DNA from: Spartobacteria bacterium
Lineage (GTDB): Bacteria; Verrucomicrobiota; Verrucomicrobiia; Chthoniobacterales; UBA10450
Direction: 5' to 3'
Length of the DNA: 64,000 nt
Assembly (NCBI GenBank): GCA_003134785.1
Contig: PLCN01000014.1
Location: forward strand, 124,001 to 188,000
The notes under the pieces were generated by a model. It did no database searches and was not told the DNA's origin. It was given only the letters and a program-made list of their open reading frames with translations. The position numbers and the translations under genes are program-made. Positions 8,773 to 17,255 of this stretch are shown piece after piece; position 1 is the first letter of the stretch, and each line of letters opens with the position of its first letter.

Positions 8773-9450
8773 ATGGCCGACTCAGACGAGAAGAAACCCG
8801 CGAAACCAAGCAGCGCCGACAAACCCAAGGCGAAAACGCCCAAGCCGAAAGCATCTGAAGCGGATGCCGCTGAAACCCCTGCAGCGGAAGTGGCCGCACC
8901 AGTTTCTGAAACCCCAGCCGCGGCGAATGAAGAAGCTCCGGCGGCTGTAACCGCTGCCGTCGAAGCACCCGCGAAGCCCGCCAAGAAACCACCCAAGGCG
9001 AAGAAGGAAGAAGCCGCGCCAGCCGAGGCGCCCAAGGAAAATCTTTCGCTTGATCCGAATGATGTCGAGAAGCCGAAAATCGTCAAGGCGAAGGGGAGCA
9101 AGAATGTTCACACCGGCATCGCGCATGTCCTCTCGACGTTCAATAACACAATCGTGACGATCACCGATCTGAAGGGGAACGTGATCGGATGGTCGAGCGC
9201 CGGCAAAGTTGGCTTTAAGGGCTCACGCAAGAGCACGGCCTACGCCGCACAGATGGTCGCGCAGGATGCATCTCGCCAGGCGATGGGCCACGGTCTCAAA
9301 GAAGTCGAAGTGCTCGTCCGTGGCCCAGGCGCCGGCCGCGAATCCGCCGTCCGCGCGCTGCAAGCGATCGGTCTCGATCTCACCGTGATCCGCGACGTAA
9401 CGCCAGTTCCGCACAACGGCTGCCGTCCTCCGAAACAACGCCGCGTCTGA
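8773..9450 (+). CDS. rpsK: 30S ribosomal protein S11 with long N-terminal extension
   Basis: Residues from about 100 to 225 are a complete S11 ([18 protein letters not shown], then the end [18 protein letters not shown]), which shapes the platform of the small subunit. Ahead of it is a roughly 100-residue alanine/lysine/proline-rich segment with PAEA-, KPK- and APAEAPK-type runs. Usual S11 is about 129 residues. The extension reads without interruption from an ATG 15 bases after rpsM. No Met, Val or Leu start with a clear Shine-Dalgarno near residue 95 was seen, so the long form is preferred. Confidence 0.93.
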   Translation: MADSDEKKPAKPSSADKPKAKTPKPKASEADAAETPAAEVAAPVSETPAAANEEAPAAVTAAVEAPAKPAKKPPKAKKEEAAPAEAPKENLSLDPNDVEKPKIVKAKGSKNVHTGIAHVLSTFNNTIVTITDLKGNVIGWSSAGKVGFKGSRKSTAYAAQMVAQDASRQAMGHGLKEVEVLVRGPGAGRESAVRALQAIGLDLTVIRDVTPVPHNGCRPPKQRRV

Positions 9451-9490
9451 TCCTTTCTCAACTCTCAACTTCCTACTCTTAACTTTCTTC

Positions 9491-10102
9491 ATGGGCAGAT
9501 ACACCGGACCGAAAACCAAAGTCAGCCGCCGCTATGGCGTGCCGCTCTTTGGACCAGCCAAAGCGCTCGAACGGAAAAATTATCCGCCCGGCATGCACGG
9601 GCCCAAAGGCTCCCGCCGAAAGCAATCCGATTACGCGATCGCGTTGGGCGAGAAGCAGAAGCTCCGGTATCAATACGGCCTGCTCGAAAAACAATTCCGC
9701 CGGATCTTTCAGACGGCCTTGCGCAAACGTGGCGTCACCGGCGAGACATTGCTGCAGCTTTTGGAAACGCGGCTCGATAATGTGGTCTTCCGTCTTGGTC
9801 TCGCCAATACCCGGAGTGGCGCGCGGCAGTTGGTTTCACACGGGCACGTCCAGGTGAATGGGCGCAACGTGAACATCGCTTCCTACAACGTCAAAGCCGG
9901 CGATGAAGTCACCGTGAAAGACAAACCGAAGTCGCGGCAGCTCGCGTTGCGCAATCTGGAGCTTACGCAAATCGCGCCCGTGCCGGATTGGCTCGTGGCG
10001 AATCGCGACGCGCTCAGCGGCAAAGTTTCGCGCATCCCGACCCGCGACGAAATGCAGCCCATGGTCAACGAGCAGTTGATCGTCGAGTTGTATTCGCGCT
10101 AA
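9491..10102 (+). CDS. rpsD: 30S ribosomal protein S4
   Basis: Assembly-initiating 16S-binding protein and, in many bacteria, the autoregulator of the alpha operon. It is 203 residues, beginning MGRYTGPKTKVSRRYGVPLF and ending MVNEQLIVELYSR, with an S4 RNA-binding domain around residues 93-155. The 40-base upstream spacer is a pyrimidine-rich run of CTCAACT-like units. rpoA and rplQ do not follow. The stop overlaps a convergent small gene by four bases. Confidence 0.97.
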   Translation: MGRYTGPKTKVSRRYGVPLFGPAKALERKNYPPGMHGPKGSRRKQSDYAIALGEKQKLRYQYGLLEKQFRRIFQTALRKRGVTGETLLQLLETRLDNVVFRLGLANTRSGARQLVSHGHVQVNGRNVNIASYNVKAGDEVTVKDKPKSRQLALRNLELTQIAPVPDWLVANRDALSGKVSRIPTRDEMQPMVNEQLIVELYSR

Positions 10103-10326
10103 GTCCTGAGCAATTCCAGCGCTTTGCTGTAGCTGTGGCGCTGGAGAAAGTGGCGCAATTGCGGATCGATCGTCGGCGGCAAGCTGCGCTCGATCTGTTC
10201 GATCCGTTCCGAAACTTTCCGCAGCTGTTCCGTGTGGTGAACCGGATCACGACGGCTTTCGTTATCGGCAATGATCGCCAGACGTTCACGTAAGGCGGCA
10301 GCCAGGTCGGCCAAGTCTTTTTGCAT
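10099..10326 (-). CDS. Small conserved-looking protein of unknown function
   Basis: A 75-residue, highly charged and probably helical protein (LAAALRERLAII, EQLRKVSERIEQIERSLP) ending in a leucine-rich segment. I do not recognise a family. It is convergent with rpsD (four-base overlap) and its ATG overlaps the likely TTG start of the divergent receiver gene, so both would share a very short promoter region. The two tight junctions make it plausible as a real gene. Confidence 0.55.
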   Translation of the reverse strand: MQKDLADLAAALRERLAIIADNESRRDPVHHTEQLRKVSERIEQIERSLPPTIDPQLRHFLQRHSYSKALELLRT

Positions 10327-10794
10327 CGGAAAAGCTTGAAACGCCAGGCGCTTTCGCGCAAGCGTCCATTCGTGGGAAAGGCGCCGGCGAAAAAAATTCT
10401 GGTGGTGGATGACGACGTGGGTCTGATGCGAGTGACGCGGGAAGCGCTCACGTCGTTCCTGCGCTGCGAGGTGGATACTTCACCGAATCCTGAATACGCC
10501 TTCGAGCTGGCGCTGAAGAAAAGTTACGATCTCCTGATCTTCGATTTTTCGATGCCGATGATCGATGGCGCGATGCTCTTTTTTCTCATCGGGAAAGTTT
10601 ACAACCATTCCGAGCCGCCGCGAATCGTGCCGCCCCTGCTGCTCGTGACGGGCAAAGGAGATGAAAAGCGCGCGCAGGATCTTTTGAAAGAGGCGGGCGT
10701 CCGGGGATTGGTAGCGAAGCCATTCGCGATCAATCGCCTGATCGAAAAGGTGCGGGAGTGTTTGCCCGGGATCGAAAGCGCCAGCGGCACATAG
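10321..10794 (+). CDS. Single-domain response regulator (CheY-like receiver)
   Basis: A receiver domain of 157 residues. The acidic cluster VVDDD is at residues 28-32, the phospho-acceptor aspartate is D75 in LLIFDFSMP, and the conserved lysine lies in VAKPF. There is no output domain. The start is either TTG 10321 or TTG 10336, and no ATG precedes the domain. No histidine kinase is nearby, so the partner is unknown. A long inverted repeat follows 22 bases after the stop. Confidence 0.88.
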   Translation: MHRKSLKRQALSRKRPFVGKAPAKKILVVDDDVGLMRVTREALTSFLRCEVDTSPNPEYAFELALKKSYDLLIFDFSMPMIDGAMLFFLIGKVYNHSEPPRIVPPLLLVTGKGDEKRAQDLLKEAGVRGLVAKPFAINRLIEKVRECLPGIESASGT

Positions 10795-10816
10795 GCTCTT
10801 CACGGGTGCCATTCTC

Positions 10817-10884
10817 GGTAGGGCGAGACTCTGTCGAGCCGGTAGTGGTTGCGTTGCCTCGGCTCGACGGAGTCTCGCCCTACC
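10817..10884. repeat. Long inverted repeat, possible bidirectional terminator
   Basis: A 24-base arm at 10817-10840 (GGTAGGGCGAGACTCTGTCG and onward) is inverted at 10861-10884 with one mismatch and a 20-base loop. It lies between the convergent receiver gene and the DUF2934 gene. The arms have no T tract, so it resembles a dispersed repeat element more than a simple terminator. Confidence 0.75.
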
Positions 10885-10907
10885 AAACTGATGGCAGACC
10901 GTCTGAA

Positions 10908-11270
10908 CTAGGAACTGGCGGGGCCGGCTTCCTCGATCAATTGGCGCTTGGCTTCGACCCAATCGTGCGCGGAATCTCCGGGGAGCGAAAGTTGAAGGCG
11001 GCGCTCAGCGATGAAATAGGCGCGAATGCGGATCTCTTCATCGGATGGCCCGGCGAGCTTCGCCGAAGCAGACTTGTCGGAAACGACTGACTTTGCTGCT
11101 GAGACGGTTTTGTTCTTTGGCGCGGCCTTTTTCTTCTTGGGACTCGACGACGTGGCTTTTGCTTTTGGTTTTTGAGCTACAATACCCTCGGCAGCGCGCG
11201 CGGCCGGATCCAGGCCTGCGGGATCCGCGTTCGCTTTCTTTTCCTGATCGATTTTGGATTTTCTGGCCAC
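10908..11270 (-). CDS. DUF2934-domain protein
   Basis: A 120-residue protein. The first 75 residues are a lysine/alanine/serine-rich low-complexity region. The C-terminal 40 carry the DUF2934 pattern (IRIRAYFIAERR, then a glycine, then DWVEAKRQLIEE). The function of this family is not known. It is transcribed away from the holin-like gene. Confidence 0.8.
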   Translation of the reverse strand: MARKSKIDQEKKANADPAGLDPAARAAEGIVAQKPKAKATSSSPKKKKAAPKNKTVSAAKSVVSDKSASAKLAGPSDEEIRIRAYFIAERRLQLSLPGDSAHDWVEAKRQLIEEAGPASS

Positions 11271-11356
11271 GTCAGACCGAATACCGAGCGGAGAGGTGTT
11301 GCAAGCGGATTCTGCAAACCGTTTGCGTGAAGGGGAAAGTTCGAGACCGTGCAGCC

Positions 11357-11788
11357 ATGCGACACTTTGTTTTCCGCTGGATTATCACCACCGTGGCGGT
11401 AATGATCGTGCCGGTGTTCATCAGCGGAATCCGATACGACACGTGGCCATCGCTGATCGGCGCCGCCCTTTTGCTTGGCATCCTAAATGCATTTGTGCGT
11501 CCCGTGTTGTTAATCCTGAGCGCGCCGCTGATCTTGCTGACGCTGGGATTTTTTATCTTGATCATCAACGCTCTCATGTTGCGTTTAGTCCCGAGCATGG
11601 TGATCGGGTTTCACGTCGATAGCTTCGGCAGCGCGTTCTGGGGTGCTCTGCTGATCAGCATCATCAGCTGGATCTTGAGCGCGTTTTTTCGAGGAAGCGA
11701 CGGGCGCGTTCATGTCCTCACCCATCACACTCAGATCAAGCGCGTGGAAGGCCGCGTGATCGACCCGGGGGAAGACAGGCTTAAATGA
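11357..11788 (+). CDS. Membrane protein of the phage holin 4 superfamily (Phage_holin_4_2-like)
   Basis: 143 residues with four hydrophobic segments (about 5-25, 31-50, 53-75, 93-113) and the family-typical LGILNAFVRPVLLILSAPL stretch. It is a chromosomally common family, not evidence of a prophage. The start is ATG 11357. The stop overlaps the ATG of the Anbu gene (ATGA 11785-11788), so the two are translationally coupled. Confidence 0.85.
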   Translation: MRHFVFRWIITTVAVMIVPVFISGIRYDTWPSLIGAALLLGILNAFVRPVLLILSAPLILLTLGFFILIINALMLRLVPSMVIGFHVDSFGSAFWGALLISIISWILSAFFRGSDGRVHVLTHHTQIKRVEGRVIDPGEDRLK

Positions 11789-12555
11789 CTTATTGCCTCG
11801 GGATGCTTTGCCGCGCCGGCGCGGTGTTTTTGTCCGACTCCCGCACGAGCGCGGGGATGGATAACATCACGATGTGCAGCAAGATGCGAATCTATGAAAA
11901 GCCGGGCGATCGCGTGATTTGCATTCTCAGCTCGGGAAATCTTTCGCTGACCCAGGCGACGATCGCTCTGATCGACGAGGATCTTCACTTGGGCGGAACG
12001 GAAAAGGGGCGGAAGCAAATAACAAACCGGCAGACGCTTTACGAGACGGTTCGCTATGTCGGATCGAAGGTTCGCGAGGTGGAAAAGCGAGATCGCGCAG
12101 CACTCGAGGCCGACGGATTCGATTTCAATATCCACCTCATCGTGGGCGGACAGATCGCGGGGTTCGCGCCGGAAGTGCATTTGGTTTATCCGCAGGGCAA
12201 CAGCATTCACGCGACGCGCGATTGCCCGTTCCTCCAGATCGGCGAGCGGAAGTACGGCAAGCCGATCCTGGACCGCGGTTTCAGCTACGAGACGAACCTG
12301 GCGGATGCGGTGAAGGTCGGCATCATTTCGATCGACGCCACGATGAAAAGCAACGTGGCGGTCGGGCCGCCGATAGACATTCTTTCCTACGAAAAAGACT
12401 CGCTCCAAGCGAAATCGCGGGCCCATCTCGGCGAAGACGATCCTTATCTCCAGGAGATCGGGCAGCGATGGCAGGACGGGATAGTCCAGCTCGTCAAGCA
12501 AATGCCGCCGCCGGATTTCAGTAAGCCGGCGCTGGGGTTTGCCACGGCCGCCTAG
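11785..12555 (+). CDS. Proteasome-type protease, Anbu family
   Basis: Anbu is a bacterial homologue of the proteasome beta subunit. The 256-residue product starts MTYCLGMLCRAGAVFLSDSRT. After methionine removal the predicted N-terminal nucleophile is Thr2, followed by the SDSRTSAG motif and a lysine (SKMRI) in the active-site region. Anbu genes usually sit with transglutaminase, alpha-E and circularly permuted ATP-grasp genes, none of which is adjacent. Here it is coupled to a small membrane protein instead. trpF begins 16 bases downstream. Confidence 0.9.
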   Translation: MTYCLGMLCRAGAVFLSDSRTSAGMDNITMCSKMRIYEKPGDRVICILSSGNLSLTQATIALIDEDLHLGGTEKGRKQITNRQTLYETVRYVGSKVREVEKRDRAALEADGFDFNIHLIVGGQIAGFAPEVHLVYPQGNSIHATRDCPFLQIGERKYGKPILDRGFSYETNLADAVKVGIISIDATMKSNVAVGPPIDILSYEKDSLQAKSRAHLGEDDPYLQEIGQRWQDGIVQLVKQMPPPDFSKPALGFATAA

Positions 12556-12571
12556 GGATCTTCCGGGCCTG

Positions 12572-13228
12572 ATGTTTGATCGAGACGATCGTCCACTCGT
12601 TAGGCCGCGAGTAAAGATTTGCGGGATCACCAACAGTGAAGACGCGCGGGCCGCGATTGAATTCGGAGCGGACGCGCTTGGGTTCAACTTTTTTTCCGGG
12701 AGCAAGCGCTACCTGCCGGTCATCGAGGCCGCCGGATGGATCGCGGAGCTGCCGGCCGAAATTGTGAAGGTAGCGGTGCTGATGAATGCCAACTGGGACG
12801 AGGCCGTCGCAGTGGCTGGCCTGGCATTCATCAACGCTCTTCAGTTGCACGGCATGGAAACGCCTGAGTTTTGCCAAAGACTGGCGGAGAAAGGGATCCA
12901 GTTTGCCAAAGCGATCCCGGTCGCAACAGCGCGTCCTTTACGTGACACTCCGGAGTTCTTCACGCGGACGCTGATCCTCGATTCCAGCGAGGCGGGGGAA
13001 TTCGGTGGGAGCGGCCGGACATTCCCGTGGGAAATGGCTCGAGATTTTGTCCAGGCGAATCCTGGTCTCCGCGTGATTCTGGCCGGCGGCTTGACGCCGG
13101 AAAATGTCGCGCAAGCGGTGGATTTCGTGAGTCCATTTGGAGTCGACGTGACCACGGGCGTGGAGTCTTCACCCGGCCGCAAAGATCATGGGCTTTTGCG
13201 CGCGTTCATCGCGGCTGCCCGGGGCTAA
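12572..13228 (+). CDS. trpF: Phosphoribosylanthranilate isomerase
   Basis: Catalyses the Amadori rearrangement in tryptophan synthesis. It is a TIM barrel of 218 residues with the catalytic cysteine in VKICGIT, the motif FNFFSGSKRYL, and the phosphate-binding ILAGGLTPENV and GVDVTTGVESSPGRKD near the C-terminus. The ATG 12572 start is preferred over an in-frame TTG at 12539 that would overlap Anbu. No other trp gene lies in the window. Confidence 0.95.
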   Translation: MFDRDDRPLVRPRVKICGITNSEDARAAIEFGADALGFNFFSGSKRYLPVIEAAGWIAELPAEIVKVAVLMNANWDEAVAVAGLAFINALQLHGMETPEFCQRLAEKGIQFAKAIPVATARPLRDTPEFFTRTLILDSSEAGEFGGSGRTFPWEMARDFVQANPGLRVILAGGLTPENVAQAVDFVSPFGVDVTTGVESSPGRKDHGLLRAFIAAARG

Positions 13229-13362
13229 TAGCCGACTTGGCCGGGCGATCCTTTCCCGCCTGCTCGAAGCCAGCTTCGTCGCCTAGAGACAGCCGCCGAG
13301 CTGGCGGGGCTGGTCTGCTTTCTGCTTTAGACCCATTCGCACTATTCATCCCACTTATACTT

Positions 13363-15201
13363 ATGGCTAATCGTTCCACATCTTTTTGCTGCGCAGCGGT
13401 GGCATTATTCGGTTTCGTCACCATCGCTAAAGCGCAGACTACCTCACCGATCCCATCGGCCAGCCCTGTCACCACAGGCGTCGTGCAAGCGGCGCCGGCA
13501 GATTCGCTAACCCAACCGGCCACGTCACCTTCACTGCCGACAGCGACCTTAACGAAAACAACCGATAGTTCCCAGCTCATGATGGTGCAGGCCACCACCG
13601 CGGCGGCGTCTCCAGCGACCACCGCGAAGCCAATCACTCCAGCTTCAACCGAAACCGCACCTGAGACCGACAACGGCGGCGTCGGCGTTCGTGAATTTCA
13701 AGGCGATGATGTCGGCCAGGTCCTTCGGCTTCTCGCCCGGCAGTCGAAAATCAACATGGTGGTGAGCGAAGCCGTCACGGGCACTGTGACCATGCGGCTG
13801 GAAGATGTCACCGCTCTGCAGGCGATCGCGATCATCGTGAAAGCCAAGGGACTGTTCATGGCCACGATCGACAACGTTTACTACATCAAAACACCGGCGG
13901 AAAAAACGGCGGAGCCGACCGAAAGCGCCAGCTATCAATTTAGCTATGCTCGTGCGAAGGAAACCGCCCCGTTGCTGGCCGCGCAACTTTCCAGCAAGGA
14001 TGCACCGCAGGTGGATGAACGTACGAACACCATCTTCTATCGTGAGACGGGCAGCAATATCGACAACATCCGCAAGCTTTTGGTCCAACTCGATAAACCG
14101 ACCAAGCAGGTCATGATCGAAGCGCGTTTGGTGGAAGTAACCGCGAACCCAAAGCAATCCTACGGAATCAACTGGTCAGGTGTTGTTGGGGGGGCGACCA
14201 ACCCGCAGACGATCAAGTTCGCGGGCAGTCAACCGGCAGGACCCGCGACGACTACTATCAACCCCGATGGCACTGTGACGACCATCCCTGGAACCCCCCC
14301 ACAGGCCGTGATCGATCCAACCTCGGGAAAGCTAACCGGTTCCGATTTCATCTTCAACAACAGTCTAACGAGGTTAGCTGGACAATTCGCGATTCTTTCG
14401 GCTCCGCAGATGTCCGTCACGTTATCGGCCTTGAATGAGGATTCCGACGCTGAATTCCTGGCGAACCCACGTGTCGTCACCGCGGACAACATGCAGGCGA
14501 AGATCGAAATCATCCGTAATCAGCCGGTCCCGCAATTGAACTTCAACGAACAGACCGCAACGGCTGTCTTTGGCGGATTTCAGGATAAGAAATTTGGGAA
14601 TACCCTGATCGTCAAACCATCGATCAACAAGGACAGCTTCATCACGCTGGCAGTAAAACCTGAGATTAGTAACAAGGTCGGCGACGCGCAGTTCGTTTTC
14701 GCCGGCGCCACGGTAGCCAGCCCGATTATCGACACTCGTTCTCTCGAATCAAATGTTCTGATCAAGAGTGGTGACACGCTGGCGATTGGCGGTTTGCTTC
14801 AGGACGAAGTCACGAAATCCCGCACCAAGGTCCCGGTCGTAGGCGATGTCCCAGTCCTCGGGTATTTATTTCAAAGTCGAACCAATATCCGGACAAAGCG
14901 AAATCTGCTTGTGTTCGTTACGCCTACGATCATCGACCAACGTTACGGCACGGGCTTGGAAGACCAGGTCAGTGGCGTGCACCATACCGGTGAGGAATAC
15001 GCGGATCCGAACGGCTGGAGAAATAACGCCAAGGGCGCAGTGCGGCTCGTACCAACTTCGAATCGCCAGAACGCCGCGGACTACCCGAAACCGGGTACTC
15101 CTCCCGCGCCGGCGACCAGTTCCAGTTCGTCAACAACGACGACAACGACTTCGACCGATAAGGTGCAATTCCTGAGCACGGCCAAGGACCGAGACTTTTA
15201 A
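13363..15201 (+). CDS. Secretin (GspD/PilQ-type outer-membrane channel)
   Basis: 612 residues: a signal peptide (cleavage near AKA-QTT, residue 24), a Thr/Pro/Ala-rich linker to about residue 105, a secretin N-terminal STN-like domain (FQGDDVGQVLRLLARQSKINMVV), an N1-type domain, and the secretin core ending IGGLLQDEVTKSRTKVPVVGDVPVLGYLF and NLLVFVTPTII. A serine/threonine-rich C-terminal tail follows. Start ATG 13363. No other type II secretion or type IV pilus gene flanks it, so which machine it serves is unclear. Confidence 0.92.
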   Translation: MANRSTSFCCAAVALFGFVTIAKAQTTSPIPSASPVTTGVVQAAPADSLTQPATSPSLPTATLTKTTDSSQLMMVQATTAAASPATTAKPITPASTETAPETDNGGVGVREFQGDDVGQVLRLLARQSKINMVVSEAVTGTVTMRLEDVTALQAIAIIVKAKGLFMATIDNVYYIKTPAEKTAEPTESASYQFSYARAKETAPLLAAQLSSKDAPQVDERTNTIFYRETGSNIDNIRKLLVQLDKPTKQVMIEARLVEVTANPKQSYGINWSGVVGGATNPQTIKFAGSQPAGPATTTINPDGTVTTIPGTPPQAVIDPTSGKLTGSDFIFNNSLTRLAGQFAILSAPQMSVTLSALNEDSDAEFLANPRVVTADNMQAKIEIIRNQPVPQLNFNEQTATAVFGGFQDKKFGNTLIVKPSINKDSFITLAVKPEISNKVGDAQFVFAGATVASPIIDTRSLESNVLIKSGDTLAIGGLLQDEVTKSRTKVPVVGDVPVLGYLFQSRTNIRTKRNLLVFVTPTIIDQRYGTGLEDQVSGVHHTGEEYADPNGWRNNAKGAVRLVPTSNRQNAADYPKPGTPPAPATSSSSSTTTTTTSTDKVQFLSTAKDRDF

Positions 15202-15223
15202 GGAACGAAAGAGTGTGGGGTTG

Positions 15224-15265
15224 AGAGGGGGCGGATTCTCGTGAGAGGTCCGCCCTCTTTGTTTT
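15224..15265 (+). terminator. Terminator after the secretin gene
   Basis: The imperfect stem AGAGGGGGCGGA (15224-15235) / TCCGCCCTCT (15249-15258) is followed by TTTGTTTT. It begins 22 bases after the secretin stop and lies between that gene and the convergent sigma factor. Confidence 0.75.
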
Positions 15266-15338
15266 GAATGTGGAGAGGCCTTAGCGCTCCGACGATTAAT
15301 TGGCATCCGGTCGCGGCGCTTAGGGCCCCTCCCACATT

Positions 15339-15944
15339 TCAGTTCGCCAGATAACGGCTAAGCTGGCTCCGCAACTCGGTGCGGGCGCGGAAAAGAAGGC
15401 TCTTCACCGCGGGCACAGATTGATCGAGCACGTCCGCGATTTGCTCGTAGCTGAGACCATCGTAGCGGCGAAGAACTACCGCCATCCGCTGCGTTTCGGG
15501 CAACTGCGCGATCGCGGTCTCGATGGCGCGCTGCAGTTCCTGCTCGAGCAACGCTGCATCCGGAGCCATCGCGCGCTCGTCTTTCATGGGCCGCTCTTCC
15601 TCCTCGGGCTCGAGTTGCAGGGGCGTGTGCGCGTGACGAGACCGGCGCCTCAATTCATTGAAGACGAGATTGCGCGTAATTTTCAGCAGCCAGGTGGTAA
15701 ACTTCGCGCGCGGGACATAGCGCTTCGCGCTTTTCCAAACCCGCACGAACACCTGTTGGGCAATGTCTTCGACCTCGGAATTGTTTCCCAGCATTCGAGC
15801 CACCGTCCCCACGACCAGCCGCTGATGCCGCCCCACCAGCTCTTCGAACGCGTCCGTTTCCCCAGCGCTGACGAGCTGCATCAAACGCACGTCTTCGGCG
15901 TCCTCGTTGGTCTTTCCCGCAGGGGTCAGCTCGTCGCGGGACAT
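15339..15944 (-). CDS. ECF-type RNA polymerase sigma factor
   Basis: 201 residues with a sigma-70 region 2 (FEELVGRHQRLVVGTVARML, then EVEDIAQQVFVRVWKSA) and region 4 (LPETQRMAVVLRRYDGLSYE, then SVPAVKSLLFRARTEL). The linker is short, as in extracytoplasmic-function factors. No anti-sigma gene is adjacent in the operon. Upstream it faces mqnE divergently across about 160 bases. Confidence 0.93.
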   Translation of the reverse strand: MSRDELTPAGKTNEDAEDVRLMQLVSAGETDAFEELVGRHQRLVVGTVARMLGNNSEVEDIAQQVFVRVWKSAKRYVPRAKFTTWLLKITRNLVFNELRRRSRHAHTPLQLEPEEEERPMKDERAMAPDAALLEQELQRAIETAIAQLPETQRMAVVLRRYDGLSYEQIADVLDQSVPAVKSLLFRARTELRSQLSRYLAN

Positions 15945-16103
15945 TATGAATGTAGACGCGCCAGCGGCCGCCTGGTTACAGGATTAAGCCGCTCCAAGCG
16001 GGAAGGTTCGCTCTGGGTTGGCTTCTCCCGCGCTTTCGGTTGCAACTGAAGTGGAGTATGTGCATCATTGGTTTCGAAAAATCTGACCCGCGCCACCGTC
16101 TTG

Positions 16104-17252
16104 ATGAATCTATCTCTCATTCCCAATGACCTTCGACCCATCGCGGAAAAGGTCGAGAGCCGGCAGCGGATCTCGGAAGCAGAGGCGCTTCGATTGTATC
16201 GTTCGAACGACATTAACGCGCTTGGCATCATGGCCAGCGCGGTGCGGGAGCAAAAAAACGGAAACGTCGCGACCTACATTCTCAATCGCTACATCAATTA
16301 CTCGAACCTTTGCATTCTCTCCTGCCAGTTTTGCGCCTTCGCGGCGAAAAAGCGCGATGCCCATGCCTTTGAGCGCTCGATCGACGACATTGTGGCCGCG
16401 GTGCAGGAATCGCTCCTCGTGGGCATCACGGAAGTCCACATGGTGGGCGGTTTGCATCCGACGTTGAAAAAGGATTGGTATCTCACGCTTCTGCAACGCC
16501 TGCACGCGCTCGATTCGAACCTGATCATTAAAGCTTTTACGGCCATCGAGGTCCGGCATTTGGCCCAGCGCGTTTTCAAGCTCTCGATCGCGGACACACT
16601 GACGGTTTTGCGTGAGGCGGGTCTCGGCGCTCTCACGGGGGGCGGCGCGGAGATCTTCGATGCCGGTGTGCGGGACGAGCTTTGCCGCGGAAAGGAAAGC
16701 GCGGAAGAGTGGCTGGACGTTCACCGCACCTGGCACCAGATGGGGGGCCGCAGCACTTGCACGATGCTCTACGGCCACATCGAAACGCTCGAACAGCGGG
16801 TGGATCACTTGCGGCAACTGCGCGAGCTGCAGGACGAGACAGCGGGATTTACTGGATTCGTTCCATTCGCCTTCGAACCCCAAACCACCATTCTCGCTCA
16901 CGTGAAATCTGCTTCGGCCGTCGAGCAGCTTCGCAATCTCGCGGTCAGCCGCATTTACCTGGATAACTTCGATCATCTGACCGCGTATTGGGTTTCAATG
17001 GGATTGCCACTGGCGCAGATTTCTCTTAGCTACGGAGTAGACGATCTGCACGGCACGATCATGGAGGAAATGATCTTTCATATGGCCGGCGCAAAAACGC
17101 CGCAGGAACAAACTGTCGCGACGCTCGAGAACGTGATCCGCGAAGCCGGCCGCGAACCAGTGCAGCGGGACAGTTTTTATCGGCATTTGTCTCGAGTGCA
17201 CCCTTCGGCTCCCGCTCCGCCGGGGATCGAGTCCGAGCTCGTTTGCGCGTAA
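16104..17252 (+). CDS. mqnE: Aminofutalosine synthase (radical SAM)
   Basis: Second step of the futalosine route to menaquinone: joins 3-enolpyruvyl-benzoate to SAM-derived adenosine. It is 382 residues, with the radical-SAM CxxxCxxC at C70, C74, C77 (CILSCQFC). MqnE is preferred over the related MqnC because of GGGAEIFDAGVRDELCRGK and STCTMLYGHIETLEQRVDHL, and because mqnA follows three bases later. Start ATG 16104; an earlier in-frame TTG (16068) is less likely. Confidence 0.93.
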   Translation: MNLSLIPNDLRPIAEKVESRQRISEAEALRLYRSNDINALGIMASAVREQKNGNVATYILNRYINYSNLCILSCQFCAFAAKKRDAHAFERSIDDIVAAVQESLLVGITEVHMVGGLHPTLKKDWYLTLLQRLHALDSNLIIKAFTAIEVRHLAQRVFKLSIADTLTVLREAGLGALTGGGAEIFDAGVRDELCRGKESAEEWLDVHRTWHQMGGRSTCTMLYGHIETLEQRVDHLRQLRELQDETAGFTGFVPFAFEPQTTILAHVKSASAVEQLRNLAVSRIYLDNFDHLTAYWVSMGLPLAQISLSYGVDDLHGTIMEEMIFHMAGAKTPQEQTVATLENVIREAGREPVQRDSFYRHLSRVHPSAPAPPGIESELVCA

Positions 17253-17255
17253 CGT

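Noticed and set aside
11357-11788. Prophage remnant, based on the holin-superfamily match.
   Set aside because: This membrane family is common on chromosomes and no other phage gene is nearby.
15420-16049. A 209-residue plus-strand frame antisense to the sigma factor.
   Set aside because: It is a shadow of the ECF sigma gene, whose region 2 and 4 motifs are clear on the minus strand.
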